From: Campylobacter sp. TTU_617
GTDB lineage: Bacteria > Campylobacterota > Campylobacteria > Campylobacterales > Campylobacteraceae
DNA length: 64,000 bases
Reading direction: 5' to 3'
Assembly (NCBI RefSeq): GCF_016599045.1
Contig: NZ_JAENKV010000004.1
Coordinates: forward strand, 53,189 to 117,188
The translations under genes were made by a program, and so were the position numbers. Position 1 is the stretch's first letter, and each line of letters begins with the position of its first letter. Under the pieces are notes generated by a model. It saw only the letters and a program-made list of their open reading frames with translations. It ran no database searches and was not told the origin of the DNA. Positions 9,343 through 19,039 of this stretch are shown in pieces.

Positions 9343-9690
9343 TGAATGCTAATTATCCAAATGCAATCAAAATTTTAGGAATGTCAGATCTAATGAATTT
9401 GGTGTTACTATAAGAAAAAATGGTAAAATTTTATCTAGCATAAATTAAAAAAGCAAATAGAAAATGGTTTAACTACTATGGAAATATTGCAAGAAGCAGA
9501 AATAAATTTGAACTATTATATAAAAACAAACCCTTAACTTCATTTTCTACTTTTTCAAGAAACCATGAACAAAACCTAGAAGAAAATATTAACAATGGCT
9601 ACTGAAATTACAAACACAAATCATGGATTTACAGCATGAAATAAAAGATTTAAATTATTTTACTCATACAAAATCAAGTATTTTAAATAA
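9343..9690 (+). pseudogene. frameshifted remnant of an island protein
   Basis: Starts at ATG after AAAAGGAATG with MNANYPNAIKILGMSD, then changes frame several times. Coding-like pieces follow: FGVTIRKNGKILSS, then KQIENGLTTMEILQEAEI followed by NLNYYIKTNP, then LLKLQTQIMDLQHEIKD, which has heptad character. Together they suggest a DNA-associated or coiled-coil protein of about 110 aa broken by at least three frameshifts. Function unknown. The start at 9343 has a good ribosome site, so the decay seems recent. Confidence 0.5.
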
Positions 9691-10039
9691 ACGCAAATTA
9701 TCATTAATTTATAATTATTTTACATTTTATATATTTTATACTAAATATTTTTACGTAATCTATAATACTAAAATACATAAACTATACATTATAAATATAA
9801 AATTTATTTTTTAAATCTTTAAAAAATAAATTTTATTAAATCTTTAAAATAAAAACTACAATAACTCAAATAATAGATGAATAGTATGACTTTTTATTTA
9901 AAATAGATATTTTGCAAATATTGATAAAATTTAGTTAAATTACAAAATTTAATTAAAAAATTTTACTTTACCCATCTTCAACTTATTTTAAAATTTAATT
10001 TTTATAATAAAATTAATATTTTATTATAAAAGGAGATGA
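9691..10039. other. gene-free AT-rich gap, right flank of the island
   Basis: About 350 bp of A/T-run sequence with no credible ORF, RNA or repeat. TATAAT-like strings near 10000 and AAAGGAG at 10030 serve the acetyltransferase. No tRNA-Val direct repeat is present, so the island boundary is not defined. Confidence 0.5.
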
Positions 10040-10570
10040 ATGCAAAAGCTAATTATAGAATTAGCCACTTTAAAAGATTTAGACTCTATATTGAAAATAA
10101 CCCAAAACGCTTTAATATCTATGAAAAAATTAGGCTTTCATCAATGGAATGAAAACTATCCAAATTTTGAAATCTTTACTCAAGATATCGATAAAAATCA
10201 TCTTTATATTTGTCGCAAAAAAGAACAAATTCTAGGTTTTGTTTGTATCAATGAACTTTTTATGGAAGAATACGAAGATGTACATTTTAATCCTAAATTT
10301 AATAATAAAGCTCTATATTTACATCGTTTAGCAGTCAATCAAAATTTCAAAAGACAAGGAGTTGGTTTTAAGCTTTTAAATTTTTGCGAAGAATTTGCTA
10401 TAAGAAATAATAAATTAAGCTTAAGAGCAGATACATTAAGTAAAAATTTACCTATGAATTCGCTTTTTAAAAAATTAAATTATCAATTTTGTGGCGAATT
10501 TAATATAAAAAATTATAATGATAAATTCTTTGCTTATGAAAAAATTCTAAAAAACTTTAACTTTGATTAA
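10040..10570 (+). CDS. GNAT-family N-acetyltransferase
   Basis: Predicted acetyl-CoA-dependent acyltransferase; substrate unknown. The GNAT core is clear: YLHRLAVNQNFKRQGVGFKLL near residues 94-114 carries the Q/RxxGxG/A acetyl-CoA loop as KRQGVG. The beta4 strand before it is followed by a C-terminal NSLFKKLNYQFCGEF segment. At 176 aa it is normal for the family. AAAGGAG precedes the ATG. It sits alone at the right edge of the decayed island, so whether it is core or island-borne is unclear. Confidence 0.85.
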   Translation: MQKLIIELATLKDLDSILKITQNALISMKKLGFHQWNENYPNFEIFTQDIDKNHLYICRKKEQILGFVCINELFMEEYEDVHFNPKFNNKALYLHRLAVNQNFKRQGVGFKLLNFCEEFAIRNNKLSLRADTLSKNLPMNSLFKKLNYQFCGEFNIKNYNDKFFAYEKILKNFNFD

Positions 10571-10596
10571 TAAAAATTTTGTAAGAAAAATATTGT

Positions 10597-10602
10597 TATA
10601 AT
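10597..10602 (+). promoter_or_regulatory. -10 element for the 10639 gene
   Basis: TATAAT in ATTGTTATAATAAAT, giving a leader of about 30 nt before the ATG at 10639. TAAGGAA lies close to the start. Confidence 0.45.
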
Positions 10603-10638
10603 AAATCTTTACGTAGCAGACAATTTTAAGGAATTTTA

Positions 10639-11268
10639 ATGTTAAAAGAATTACTCGAAATAAAAAAAGAAATGGAGCCTGTAATCCACGATGCTAATGT
10701 AAAACTAAATGTTTTAGCAAGAGAAGTTATAGTGCGTAAAAAAGAATATGAAATTTATGGTCCTATGATAGATCGTGTTTATCTTGATAATGCTATTTAT
10801 GTTAAAGTTATGTCTAGCGGACGTGATGCCAAAACAGATAATGTGCAAATTAAAACTGGTTTTTATATGGTTTTTGTTGCTCCAGAAAAAGAAAGCACAA
10901 AAGATATTAAAAATAAACTCAAAGTAGCTTATGAAGCACTTGATAATAAATTTATTTCAACACTTATAAAATCATGTCAACGCTTTAAAGAAATTATTTC
11001 AAAAACTCAAGCTACCTTGGCAAAAGCTTCACAAATGAATGTTTTGGTAAAAACAAATTTAGGAGAAGCTAGTGCTGCTTTAAAATTTAATATTACCATA
11101 GAATACACAAAAGATAATCAAAAACTTACTAGAGAAAATTCAAAATCAGCAGGAAGTTTTAGAGATACAAAGACTTATATTAATTTAGTTGTTGAAAAAA
11201 ATACAGATTCTAGAGTATGTGAAAAATTGCTTGATGATGTTGAAAAATATTTTATTGGTGGTGGGTGA
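10639..11268 (+). CDS. conserved-looking protein of unknown function (209 aa)
   Basis: I do not recognise this family. The product is soluble, has no signal peptide or membrane helix and is rich in K and E. Residues 1-30 and 85-130 look helical (KELLEIKKEMEP; LKVAYEALDNKF). Alternating hydrophobic strands occur around YVKVMSSGRD, FYMVFVAP, LKFNITIEY and YINLVVEKN, suggesting an alpha/beta fold. It ends with EKYFIGGG. It has its own promoter-like TATAAT and ribosome site, and good Campylobacter codon use over the full length, so it is a real gene. The downstream 0.9 kb is empty and gives no functional hint. Confidence 0.75.
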   Translation: MLKELLEIKKEMEPVIHDANVKLNVLAREVIVRKKEYEIYGPMIDRVYLDNAIYVKVMSSGRDAKTDNVQIKTGFYMVFVAPEKESTKDIKNKLKVAYEALDNKFISTLIKSCQRFKEIISKTQATLAKASQMNVLVKTNLGEASAALKFNITIEYTKDNQKLTRENSKSAGSFRDTKTYINLVVEKNTDSRVCEKLLDDVEKYFIGGG

Positions 11269-12186
11269 GATTATTTAGACTTATTAATTTTTATAATTTT
11301 TCAAATAAAAAAGATGCTTTTATGTATCTTTATTATAAAAATATTCAAAGAAATTATATGTTTTAATTTTTTATTTCTTTTTTACTTACAAAAATTTTCT
11401 AAAAATTGGATAAATATAAAAGTTTTCAAGATTGATTTTTAAAAATTATTATTTTCTATAAAATATTATTTATATTAAAAAGATATTTTTATATTTAAAA
11501 AAAGAATTTCTAAATGCTATAAAAATATCTTCGTCAAAATTTCCTAACTAATATAATTATTTGTGTTTGGTTCAAATTTCTTTATATTTAAGACTTAGAA
11601 TCCAGACTAAAAAATTTATTGTTTCAAAAGTTTTTATTCTATCATCTCATTTTTAATATCTAAAAACAATCATAAATTTAGGAATTATAGCTACTTTAAA
11701 TAATTTTAGTAAAAACCCAAATCATAGAATTTTAAAAATATAAAAATAACTTTTATTTTTCTAATTTAAAGTGTAAAAGTTAGATTCAACATTTTATTTT
11801 AAGAATATAATCAATACTATCAAAATATTTGAAATATTTTAAAAGAATAGCTAAGATAAATTTTTACTTTAATCTTCTAAAAATCTTATTTAAAAGATAA
11901 TATAAGTTAAATGTTTTTCTTTAAAATCCAAAGATAAAACCAAATAATATTTTAAACTGCTCAAAAAATACATTCTTAAAATTGCAAGAAATTTTACTAG
12001 TCTAGAATATAAAATTTAATACTTTATAATCATTTTTTCAAATATAATTTATAATTAAATATTTCTTAAAAAGCAAAAAAATAAAATTATATACCTACCA
12101 AGATAGTTTAATCTTGTGTAATTATTTAAAATACTTGAAATTAAAAATTGATTTATTCTCTTTTAATTTTATTTTTAAATTTAATA
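11269..12186. other. 918-bp gene-free region
   Basis: Unusually long gap for Campylobacter. Both strands are full of stops and A/T runs. The only coding-like scrap is on the minus strand near 11505-11545 (reads NFDEDIFIAFRNSFFKYKN). In C. jejuni, as I recall, the cipA glycosyltransferase gene lies beside gcpE/ispG, so this may be where that gene eroded, but I cannot show it. I see no RNA gene, IS element or repeat. Confidence 0.5.
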
Positions 12187-13248
12187 TTATTCCCTTTGTT
12201 TTGCTTCATCTTCAACCTCAAGTAAAAATCTCTCTACAAGTTGATCTTCTTTTAATTTAGCCACCACTTCTCCATGTCTTATTACAAGTCCTTGGTTTTT
12301 ACCAAATGCTATGGCAACATCAGCCCCTTTTGCTTCACCTAAAGCATTTACAACACAACCCATTACACTGATATTTAAAGGTTTATTGATATGTTTAGTT
12401 TTTTCTTCAACTATTTTTATAGCTTTTATAAGATCACTTTGAATTCTCCCGCAAGTTGGACAAGAGATGATATTTACTCCACTTTTTTGCACACCACTAT
12501 CTTGCAAAATTGCTCTTGCTACGCGAATTTCTTCTTCTAGCTCTCCTGTCATTGAAACTCTTATTGTATCACCTATACCTTTAAGAAGTAAATTCCCCAA
12601 AGCAATAGAACTTTTTATTGTACTATGAAATTTAGTTCCGGCTTCAGTAACACCTAAGTGAAAAGGATAATCGCAAAGTGGTCTTAATCTTTCATAAGCT
12701 TCTATAGTTTTTTGTGCATCTGAAGTTTTCATAGAAATTTTAATATCAAAAAAGTCTAAATCTTCCAAAAGTTTAATATTATACAGAGCACTTTCAAGCA
12801 TAGCATCAACATTATATCCGTATTTATCACTAAATTGCTTTTCAATTGATCCATGATTTACGCCTATGCGTATAGGAATGCCTCTTTCTTTACACGCCTT
12901 AACTACGTCTTTTACATTTTCTTTAGAACCTATATTTCCAGGGTTTATCCTAATACCATCAATAAATTCAGCACAAAAAACAGCTAGTTTATGATTAAAA
13001 TGTATATCAACAATTAAAGGCAAAGGGCTTTTTTGCTTAATCTCTTTTAAAGCTCTAGCATCTATCATATCTAAACACGCTAAACGCACTATATTGGCTC
13101 CTGCAAAATATAAACGATTAATTTGATCTAATGAGCTATCAATGTCTCTTGTCTTAGTAAATAACATGGATTGCACAGAAATTGGAGCACTTCCTCCGAT
13201 CGTAACATCGCCTACTTTAATTTCTCTTGTTTTAAATCTTTTATACAT
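12187..13248 (-). CDS. ispG: 4-hydroxy-3-methylbut-2-enyl diphosphate synthase
   Basis: Fe-S enzyme of the MEP isoprenoid pathway that converts MEcPP to HMBPP in the cytoplasm. An N-terminal TIM-barrel part contains [11 protein letters not shown] and [12 protein letters not shown]. The C-terminal [4Fe-4S] domain has SCPTCGR and [16 protein letters not shown], supplying the cluster cysteines and the glutamate. At 353 aa it matches the short bacterial form. It is followed by the long empty gap and is divergent from the cysC-like gene. Confidence 0.96.
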   Translation of the reverse strand: MYKRFKTREIKVGDVTIGGSAPISVQSMLFTKTRDIDSSLDQINRLYFAGANIVRLACLDMIDARALKEIKQKSPLPLIVDIHFNHKLAVFCAEFIDGIRINPGNIGSKENVKDVVKACKERGIPIRIGVNHGSIEKQFSDKYGYNVDAMLESALYNIKLLEDLDFFDIKISMKTSDAQKTIEAYERLRPLCDYPFHLGVTEAGTKFHSTIKSSIALGNLLLKGIGDTIRVSMTGELEEEIRVARAILQDSGVQKSGVNIISCPTCGRIQSDLIKAIKIVEEKTKHINKPLNISVMGCVVNALGEAKGADVAIAFGKNQGLVIRHGEVVAKLKEDQLVERFLLEVEDEAKQRE

Positions 13249-13357
13249 TATAAACTTCTTTTAATTTATTTTCATTTGTATATTTTTTTAATGAAAGTTT
13301 ATTTTATTATTTTTTTGATAAAATTTTATAAAAATATTTAAAATTATAGGATTTTTA

Positions 13358-13885
13358 ATGCAAGAAAAATCGGATTTTTCCAAAGGCTTAGTTATTTGGC
13401 TAACAGGTTTAGCAGGAAGTGGAAAAAGTTATATTGCTGAAGCTTTATATAAAAAATTGTGTTTAAAATATAAAAATATTATTTATCTTGATGGAGATGA
13501 ATTAAGAGATTTACTTGGAAATTACGATTATGATAAACAAGGACGCATTAATATGGCGTTAAAAAGATCTCAATTTGCCCATTTTTTAAGTTCTCAAGAA
13601 ATGATAGTTATAGTAAGTACAATTTCAATGTTTAAAGAAATTTACGATTATAATAGAAAAACTTTAAAAAATTATTGTGAAATTTATATCCAATGCGAAC
13701 TTGAAGAGCTTATTAAACGTGATAAAAAAAATCTTTATACCAAAGCAATAAATAAAGAGATTAATAATGTTGTAGGTATTGACTTAAAATATGATGAACC
13801 AAAACCAGATTTAATTATAGATAATAATCAATTTGGTAATTTAGAACAAAAAGTTGAAAATATTTTAAATTTTTTAAAAATTTAA
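13358..13885 (+). CDS. CysC-like kinase, probable Cj1415-type cytidine diphosphoramidate kinase
   Basis: P-loop kinase of the APS kinase family: Walker A GLAGSGKS at about residues 17-24, IYLDGDELRDLLG at about 43-55, and later NVVGIDLKYDEP. These features match C. jejuni Cj1415 more than sulfate-assimilation CysC. As I recall the literature, Cj1415 phosphorylates cytidine diphosphoramidate in the capsule O-methyl phosphoramidate pathway. At 175 aa it is complete and is preceded by TATAGGA. Here it is alone between ispG and clpB, with no capsule, phosphoramidate or cysDN genes nearby. The substrate is inferred. Confidence 0.72.
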   Translation: MQEKSDFSKGLVIWLTGLAGSGKSYIAEALYKKLCLKYKNIIYLDGDELRDLLGNYDYDKQGRINMALKRSQFAHFLSSQEMIVIVSTISMFKEIYDYNRKTLKNYCEIYIQCELEELIKRDKKNLYTKAINKEINNVVGIDLKYDEPKPDLIIDNNQFGNLEQKVENILNFLKI

Positions 13886-13962
13886 AATATTTTTCTAAAA
13901 AAATAAATTAAAATCTAATTATATTTTATCACTTAAGCATAGTATTTATAATTTATTTTTAT

Positions 13963-13998
13963 AAAAAAGTATAAAAGTATTTACTTTTATACTTTTTT
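13963..13998. terminator. bidirectional terminator of clpB and the kinase gene
   Basis: Perfect 17-bp inverted repeat (arms 13963-13979 and 13982-13998) with a two-base centre. A runs on the left and T runs on the right serve both directions. The clpB stop (13987-13989) lies inside the right arm. Confidence 0.75.
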
Positions 13999-16560
13999 AA
14001 TCACTATTTCATCATTATTAGTATCAATTAAAATACTATCGTTTTCATTCAATTTATCAGATAAAATCATATCGCTTAATTTATCCTCTATCATATCATA
14101 AATAGCTCTTTTTAAAGGTCTTGCTCCAAATTCAGGATCAAAACCCTCTTTTGCAATCAAAAGTGCTCCTTCTTCACTAAGCTCTGCTTTAATCCCTTTA
14201 TTAGCCAAATTTTTTTGCAAATCTCTAAAAAGAAGCTTAACTATCTCATAAGCCTCATCTTTTCCTAAAGGGTTAAAGGTAATAATATCATCTAAACGAT
14301 TTAAAAATTCTGGTTTAAAGAAATTTTTTAATTCGTTTTTAATTGCATTTTCTTTTTCTTCGCCATCTAAATTCATAATAGCCAAAGAAGCAATATTTGA
14401 AGTTAAGATTATAATGGTATTTTTAAAATCAACTACAACTCCTTTGCTATCAGTTGCTCTAGCATCATCTAAAATACCTAAAAGTATGTTAAAAACATCT
14501 TTATGAGCTTTTTCAACCTCATCAAATAAAAGCACACTATAAGGCTTACGACGCACAGCTTCAGTTAATTCTCCACCTTCTTCGTGTCCAATATATCCTG
14601 GAGGTGCTCCTAAAAGTCTTGATACACTATGTTTTTCCATAAATTCACTCATATCAAAACGAATCATTGCTTTTTCATCATCAAATAAAAACTTTGCCAA
14701 AGCTTTAGCTGACTCTGTTTTTCCTACTCCAGTTGGTCCTAAAAATAAAAAACTTCCTATAGGTTTATTGTCTGCATTAAGCCCTGCTTTATTGCGCTTT
14801 ATAGCTCTTGCTAAAGCAGCTAAAGCTTTATCTTGACCTATGACACTTTCTTTTAAATGTTTTTCAACTTCTAAAAATTTAATTTTTTCAGAAGTAAGCA
14901 TTTTTTGCACACTTATGCCTGTCCATTTGCTTAAAATTCCAGCTACTAAATCCTCATCTACTTGATTTTTAAGCAAAACTCCATTTTCACTCATTTTCTT
15001 CCATTTTTCTTCGGCATTTAAAAGCTCTTTTTCTAAACTTGGAATTTTACCATATTCTAGCTCAGCAGCTTTTTGAAACTCTCCTTTATTTTTAGCCAAA
15101 TTAGCTTCATTTCTTAAAAGATCAATTTCTTTTTTCTTTGAACTTATCTCATCAAAAACAGCCTTTTCGTTTTCAAATTGAGAATTTAAAGTATTTTGTT
15201 TTTCTTTTAAATTAGATAATTCTTTAGTTATCTCTTCAAGCCTTTTTTGATTTTTTTCATTATTTTCCATTTTTAAAGCTTCATTTTCAACTTCTAAAGT
15301 TTCTATATCTTTTCTCACTTTTCTTAAAGAACTTGGTTCGCTTTCTATTTGCATTTTAAGTTCAGCTGCAGCTTCATCAATTAAATCAATAGCTTTATCA
15401 GGTAAAAACCTATCTGCAATATAACGTTTAGAAAGTTTTGCAGCAGCTACTAAAGCACTATCATTAATACTTACATTATGGTGTATTTCAAGTCTTTCTT
15501 TAATACCTCTTAACATTGCCAAAGCTTCATTAATACTTGGCTCACCAACATTTACAGGTTGAAAACGACGTTGTAAAGCAGCATCTTTTTCAAAGTATTT
15601 ACGATACTCTTTTAAAGTTGTTGCTCCTATAGTATGAAGTTCACCTCTTGCAAGTGCCGGTTTTAAAATATTTGCCGCATCCATACTACCTTCACTTGCC
15701 CCAGCTCCAACAATAGTATGAATTTCATCAATAAAAAGTATAATATTTTCACTTTTAATTACTTCATTAACAACAGATTTCAATCTATCTTCAAATTCAC
15801 CACGATATTTTGCACCAGCTATTAATGCACTCATATCAAGAGCAATTAATTTTTTATTTTGCAAAGAAGTTGGAACATCTTTTTTAACAATTCTTTGTGC
15901 TAAAGCTTCTACAATTGCAGTTTTTCCAACACCAGGTTCTCCTAATAAAATAGGATTATTCTTGGTTTTTCGAATTAAAATTTGCATTAATCTTTCTATT
16001 TCTTCTTCTCTACCTATGACAGGATCAAGCTTTGATTCAATAGCTTTTTGAGTTAAATCAATACCAAATTTATTAAGAGCATCTAAAGTTTCATCACTTG
16101 TTTTACTATCTATTTTACGTCCAGCTCTTAAACTTTGCAACTCTTTTTGAAATTCTTTTATATCTAAAAATTTAGATAAAATTCCTCTAATAGGTTCTTT
16201 TTCACTCTCACTTATTAGCCAAATATCTACAGATAAATAACTATCTCCATTAGCACTCATTAAACCTTTGGCATTTTCTAAAGAATTGACTATTTCATTA
16301 GAAAATTTAATATTTTCTTTTGTTACATTTGAACTTGTTGCAAGATTTGAAATTTTGCTTTTAATCTCAAGCTCTAAAGCTTCTTTAGAAATATTTAATT
16401 TATTTAAAATTTGATTTAAAATACTAGCACTATCTACAGTTAAAGCCCATAAAAGATGCAAAGGAACTACTTCATTATTTTTAGAATATATCGCTAAAGA
16501 TGCTGCACTTTCAAGATTTGAAAGCATAGAATCTGTTAAATAATCTTGTATATTTGCCAT
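13987..16560 (-). CDS. clpB: ATP-dependent chaperone ClpB
   Basis: Hexameric AAA+ disaggregase that works with DnaK/DnaJ to rescue aggregated proteins after heat stress. An N-terminal Clp repeat domain (about 1-145) is followed by AAA-1 with Walker [10 protein letters not shown] and [13 protein letters not shown] long coiled-coil middle domain (about 400-525, [15 protein letters not shown]) is followed by AAA-2 with GPTGVGKTE and LFDEVEKAH, and the C-terminal EFGARPLKR sensor. At 857 aa it is full length. Its upstream region carries a consensus promoter overlapping an HspR-like site. Confidence 0.97.
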   Translation of the reverse strand: MANIQDYLTDSMLSNLESAASLAIYSKNNEVVPLHLLWALTVDSASILNQILNKLNISKEALELEIKSKISNLATSSNVTKENIKFSNEIVNSLENAKGLMSANGDSYLSVDIWLISESEKEPIRGILSKFLDIKEFQKELQSLRAGRKIDSKTSDETLDALNKFGIDLTQKAIESKLDPVIGREEEIERLMQILIRKTKNNPILLGEPGVGKTAIVEALAQRIVKKDVPTSLQNKKLIALDMSALIAGAKYRGEFEDRLKSVVNEVIKSENIILFIDEIHTIVGAGASEGSMDAANILKPALARGELHTIGATTLKEYRKYFEKDAALQRRFQPVNVGEPSINEALAMLRGIKERLEIHHNVSINDSALVAAAKLSKRYIADRFLPDKAIDLIDEAAAELKMQIESEPSSLRKVRKDIETLEVENEALKMENNEKNQKRLEEITKELSNLKEKQNTLNSQFENEKAVFDEISSKKKEIDLLRNEANLAKNKGEFQKAAELEYGKIPSLEKELLNAEEKWKKMSENGVLLKNQVDEDLVAGILSKWTGISVQKMLTSEKIKFLEVEKHLKESVIGQDKALAALARAIKRNKAGLNADNKPIGSFLFLGPTGVGKTESAKALAKFLFDDEKAMIRFDMSEFMEKHSVSRLLGAPPGYIGHEEGGELTEAVRRKPYSVLLFDEVEKAHKDVFNILLGILDDARATDSKGVVVDFKNTIIILTSNIASLAIMNLDGEEKENAIKNELKNFFKPEFLNRLDDIITFNPLGKDEAYEIVKLLFRDLQKNLANKGIKAELSEEGALLIAKEGFDPEFGARPLKRAIYDMIEDKLSDMILSDKLNENDSILIDTNNDEIVIKKV

Positions 16561-16592
16561 AACCCATCCTTAATTATTTCATTTTTTAGATT

Positions 16593-16621
16593 ATTATATA
16601 ACTTTAGTCATATTATGTCAA
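16593..16621 (-). promoter_or_regulatory. clpB promoter, consensus sigma70
   Basis: On the minus strand TTGACA (16621-16616), a 17-bp spacer and TATAAT (16598-16593) lie about 35 bp before the clpB start. A perfect -35 with ideal spacing is uncommon in Campylobacter, where promoters usually lack a -35 box. Confidence 0.75.
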
Positions 16622-16622
16622 G
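16602..16622 (-). promoter_or_regulatory. HAIR-like (HspR) operator overlapping the clpB promoter
   Basis: CTTGACA-N7-ACTAAAG matches the HAIR consensus CTTGAGT-N7-ACTCAAG at 11 of 14 positions with exact spacing. It covers the -35 and spacer of the clpB promoter. HspR is the known heat-shock repressor in C. jejuni. Binding here is inferred. Confidence 0.55.
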
Positions 16623-16779
16623 TTTATTTATATATTTTTATTAATTTTATTTATATAAATACTATAAATACAATTATATAATAATTATGTTTTTCTAGAT
16701 ATATTCTTGATTTATTTACGATTCTTTAAGTTAAGTTTATTAAAATTAAAAAATAATAAATAAAATTTGGAGTTTAAAA

Positions 16780-18096
16780 TTGAAAGCTAAAAGAATTTTT
16801 GCCCTAATAAGTGGCTTTATAGGATCTTTAATCTTTTGTTTTTTTATAGTCAATGTTTTAGAAGCTAAAACAAACAATACAAATGAGCAAATACAGCAAC
16901 GTCTTCAATCTTTGGAAAAATTAACTAAAACTTTAGCAATCATCGAGCAATATTATATCGATGATATAAATATTACCAATTTAGTAGATAAATCAATCTC
17001 CGGACTTTTAAATAATCTTGATGCACATTCTTCTTTTTTAAATGAAAAAGACTTCAATGATATGAAAATTCAAACTAATGGTGAATTTGGAGGGCTTGGA
17101 ATCACTGTTGGTATGAAAGATGGAGCTTTGACTGTTATTTCTCCTTTAGAGGGAACTCCAGCTGATAAAGCAGGTATTAAACCAGGAGATATTATTTTAA
17201 AAATCAACAATGAAGCTACTTTAGGAATTTCGCTTAACGATGCTGTTGATAAAATGAGAGGAAAACCAAAAACTAAAATTACTTTAACAATTTTTAGAAA
17301 AGGGGCAAATGAGCCTTTTAATGTGACCTTAACAAGAGATATTATAAAGGTTGATAGTGTTTATTCAAAACTTATAGAAAATGAAAATATATTATATATT
17401 AGAGTTACAAATTTTGATAAAAATATTGTAGAGAAAACTAGCAAAGAACTTAAAAAATATCCAAAAGTAAATGGAGTTATTTTAGATTTAAGAAATAATC
17501 CTGGAGGATTATTAAATCAAGCTGTAGGTCTTGTTAATCTTTTTGTTGATAAAGGGATAATAGTTTCTCAAAAAGGACGCATAAAAGAAGAAAATCAAGA
17601 ATATAAAGCAGATGCTAAAAATAAAATTTCTAATGCCTCTTTAGTAGTGCTAGTCAATGGAGGAAGTGCAAGTGCGAGTGAAATAGTCAGTGGGGCTTTG
17701 CAAGATTTAAAAAGAGCTATTGTTGTAGGAGAAAATACCTTTGGTAAAGGAAGTGTTCAACAAATTATTCCTATTAATCAAAATGAAGCTTTAAGATTAA
17801 CCATAGCAAAATATTATTTGCCAAGCGGTAGAACTATCCAAGCTATAGGAGTTAAACCAGATATTGAAATTTTTCCAGGAAAAGTAAATACAGATAAAAA
17901 TAGTTTTACTATTAAAGAAAGCGATTTAAAACAACACCTTGAAAATGAATTAGAAAAACTTGATAAGCAAAAAGATTTAAAAAATCAAAATAAAGATGAT
18001 AAAAATTTAATTACATCAAAACAAATTAATGAAGATGCCCAATTAAAAACAGCGATTGATACAATTAAAATTTTAAATCTTAAGGTAAGTCAATGA
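16780..18096 (+). CDS. carboxyl-terminal processing protease (S41), CtpA-like
   Basis: Periplasmic serine protease with an N-terminal membrane anchor/signal ([20 protein letters not shown]). A PDZ domain (about 95-170) includes [13 protein letters not shown] and [15 protein letters not shown]. The S41 catalytic region has [11 protein letters not shown], the Ser in [10 protein letters not shown] and the Lys in FGKGSVQ. At 438 aa it is typical. It starts at TTG with TTTGGAG about 9 nt upstream; no in-frame ATG precedes the signal. It overlaps purC by 4 bp, so it leads the purine operon. Probably trims envelope proteins. Confidence 0.92.
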   Translation: MKAKRIFALISGFIGSLIFCFFIVNVLEAKTNNTNEQIQQRLQSLEKLTKTLAIIEQYYIDDINITNLVDKSISGLLNNLDAHSSFLNEKDFNDMKIQTNGEFGGLGITVGMKDGALTVISPLEGTPADKAGIKPGDIILKINNEATLGISLNDAVDKMRGKPKTKITLTIFRKGANEPFNVTLTRDIIKVDSVYSKLIENENILYIRVTNFDKNIVEKTSKELKKYPKVNGVILDLRNNPGGLLNQAVGLVNLFVDKGIIVSQKGRIKEENQEYKADAKNKISNASLVVLVNGGSASASEIVSGALQDLKRAIVVGENTFGKGSVQQIIPINQNEALRLTIAKYYLPSGRTIQAIGVKPDIEIFPGKVNTDKNSFTIKESDLKQHLENELEKLDKQKDLKNQNKDDKNLITSKQINEDAQLKTAIDTIKILNLKVSQ

Positions 18097-18800
18097 AAAA
18101 AGATTTATTTTATGAAGGTAAAGGTAAAAAAATTTACAAAACACAAGATGATGACTTGTTTATTGCGGAATTTAAAGATGATTTAACTGCATTTAATGCA
18201 GAAAAAAAAGGCAAAGAAGAAGGTAAGGGTAAATTAAATTGTAAAATAAGTACTATAATTTTCGAATTATTAGAAAAAAATGGTATTAAAACTCATCTTG
18301 TAAAAGCTATTAGTGATAATGAACAACTGATTAAAAAATGTCAAATTATTCCTATAGAAGTTTTAATTCGCAATATTGCAGCAGGATCTTTAAGTAAAAG
18401 ACTTGGTATAAAAGAAGGAAAGGTTCTCCCCTTTACTCTAGTAGAATTTTGTTTAAAAGATGACAAACTTGGAGATCCTTTTATCAATGATGAGCATTGC
18501 TTACTTTTAAATTTAGTTAAAGACCAAAATCAAATTATAACTATAAAAGAATTGGCAAGAAAAATTAATACGATTTTATTAGATTTTTTCGATCAAAGAA
18601 ATTTAAAACTAATAGATTTTAAAATAGAATTTGGTCTTTCTAAAAATCAAGAAATTATTTTAGCTGATGAAATTAGTCCTGATAGTTGCAGACTTTGGGA
18701 TAAAAATACCAATGAAAAGCTTGATAAAGATAGATTTAGACAAGATCTAGGAAATGTTAAAATAGGCTATGAAGAAATACTTAGAAGAATTGTAGGATAA
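18093..18800 (+). CDS. purC: phosphoribosylaminoimidazole-succinocarboxamide synthase
   Basis: Joins CAIR and aspartate with ATP to give SAICAR, step 8 of IMP synthesis. Start [39 protein letters not shown] and the [12 protein letters not shown] motif identify it. At 235 aa it is the standard bacterial size. ATG overlaps the ctpA stop (ATGA) and purS follows after 2 bp, so expression is coupled. Confidence 0.97.
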   Translation: MKKDLFYEGKGKKIYKTQDDDLFIAEFKDDLTAFNAEKKGKEEGKGKLNCKISTIIFELLEKNGIKTHLVKAISDNEQLIKKCQIIPIEVLIRNIAAGSLSKRLGIKEGKVLPFTLVEFCLKDDKLGDPFINDEHCLLLNLVKDQNQIITIKELARKINTILLDFFDQRNLKLIDFKIEFGLSKNQEIILADEISPDSCRLWDKNTNEKLDKDRFRQDLGNVKIGYEEILRRIVG

Positions 18801-18802
18801 CT

Positions 18803-19039
18803 ATGAAAATTGTTGTTAATATTTTTTTAAAAGAAGGTGTTTTAGATCCTCAAGGAAAAACTATACAAAAAGCTTTACATGCTCTAAATTTTAATAATGT
18901 AAACAATGTTAAAATGGCAAAACAAATCATTCTTGAACTTAATGAAAATGATAAAATGAAAGCAAATAAAGAAGTAAAAAAAATGTGTGAAGAACTTTTA
19001 GTTAATGACGTTATAGAAGATTATGAGATTATTATATGA
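18803..19039 (+). CDS. purS: phosphoribosylformylglycinamidine synthase, PurS subunit
   Basis: Small subunit bridging PurQ and PurL in the three-part FGAM synthase. The 78-aa ferredoxin-like fold starts MKIVVNIFLKEGVLDPQGKTI, has VKMAKQIILEL, and ends DVIEDYEIII. It overlaps purQ by 4 bp. purL is not in the window. Confidence 0.95.
   Translation: MKIVVNIFLKEGVLDPQGKTIQKALHALNFNNVNNVKMAKQIILELNENDKMKANKEVKKMCEELLVNDVIEDYEIII

Noticed and set aside
9623..9814. 63-aa open frame after the 9343 remnant
   Set aside because: Its first third is the tail of the frameshifted remnant and the rest is A/T noise with no ribosome site.
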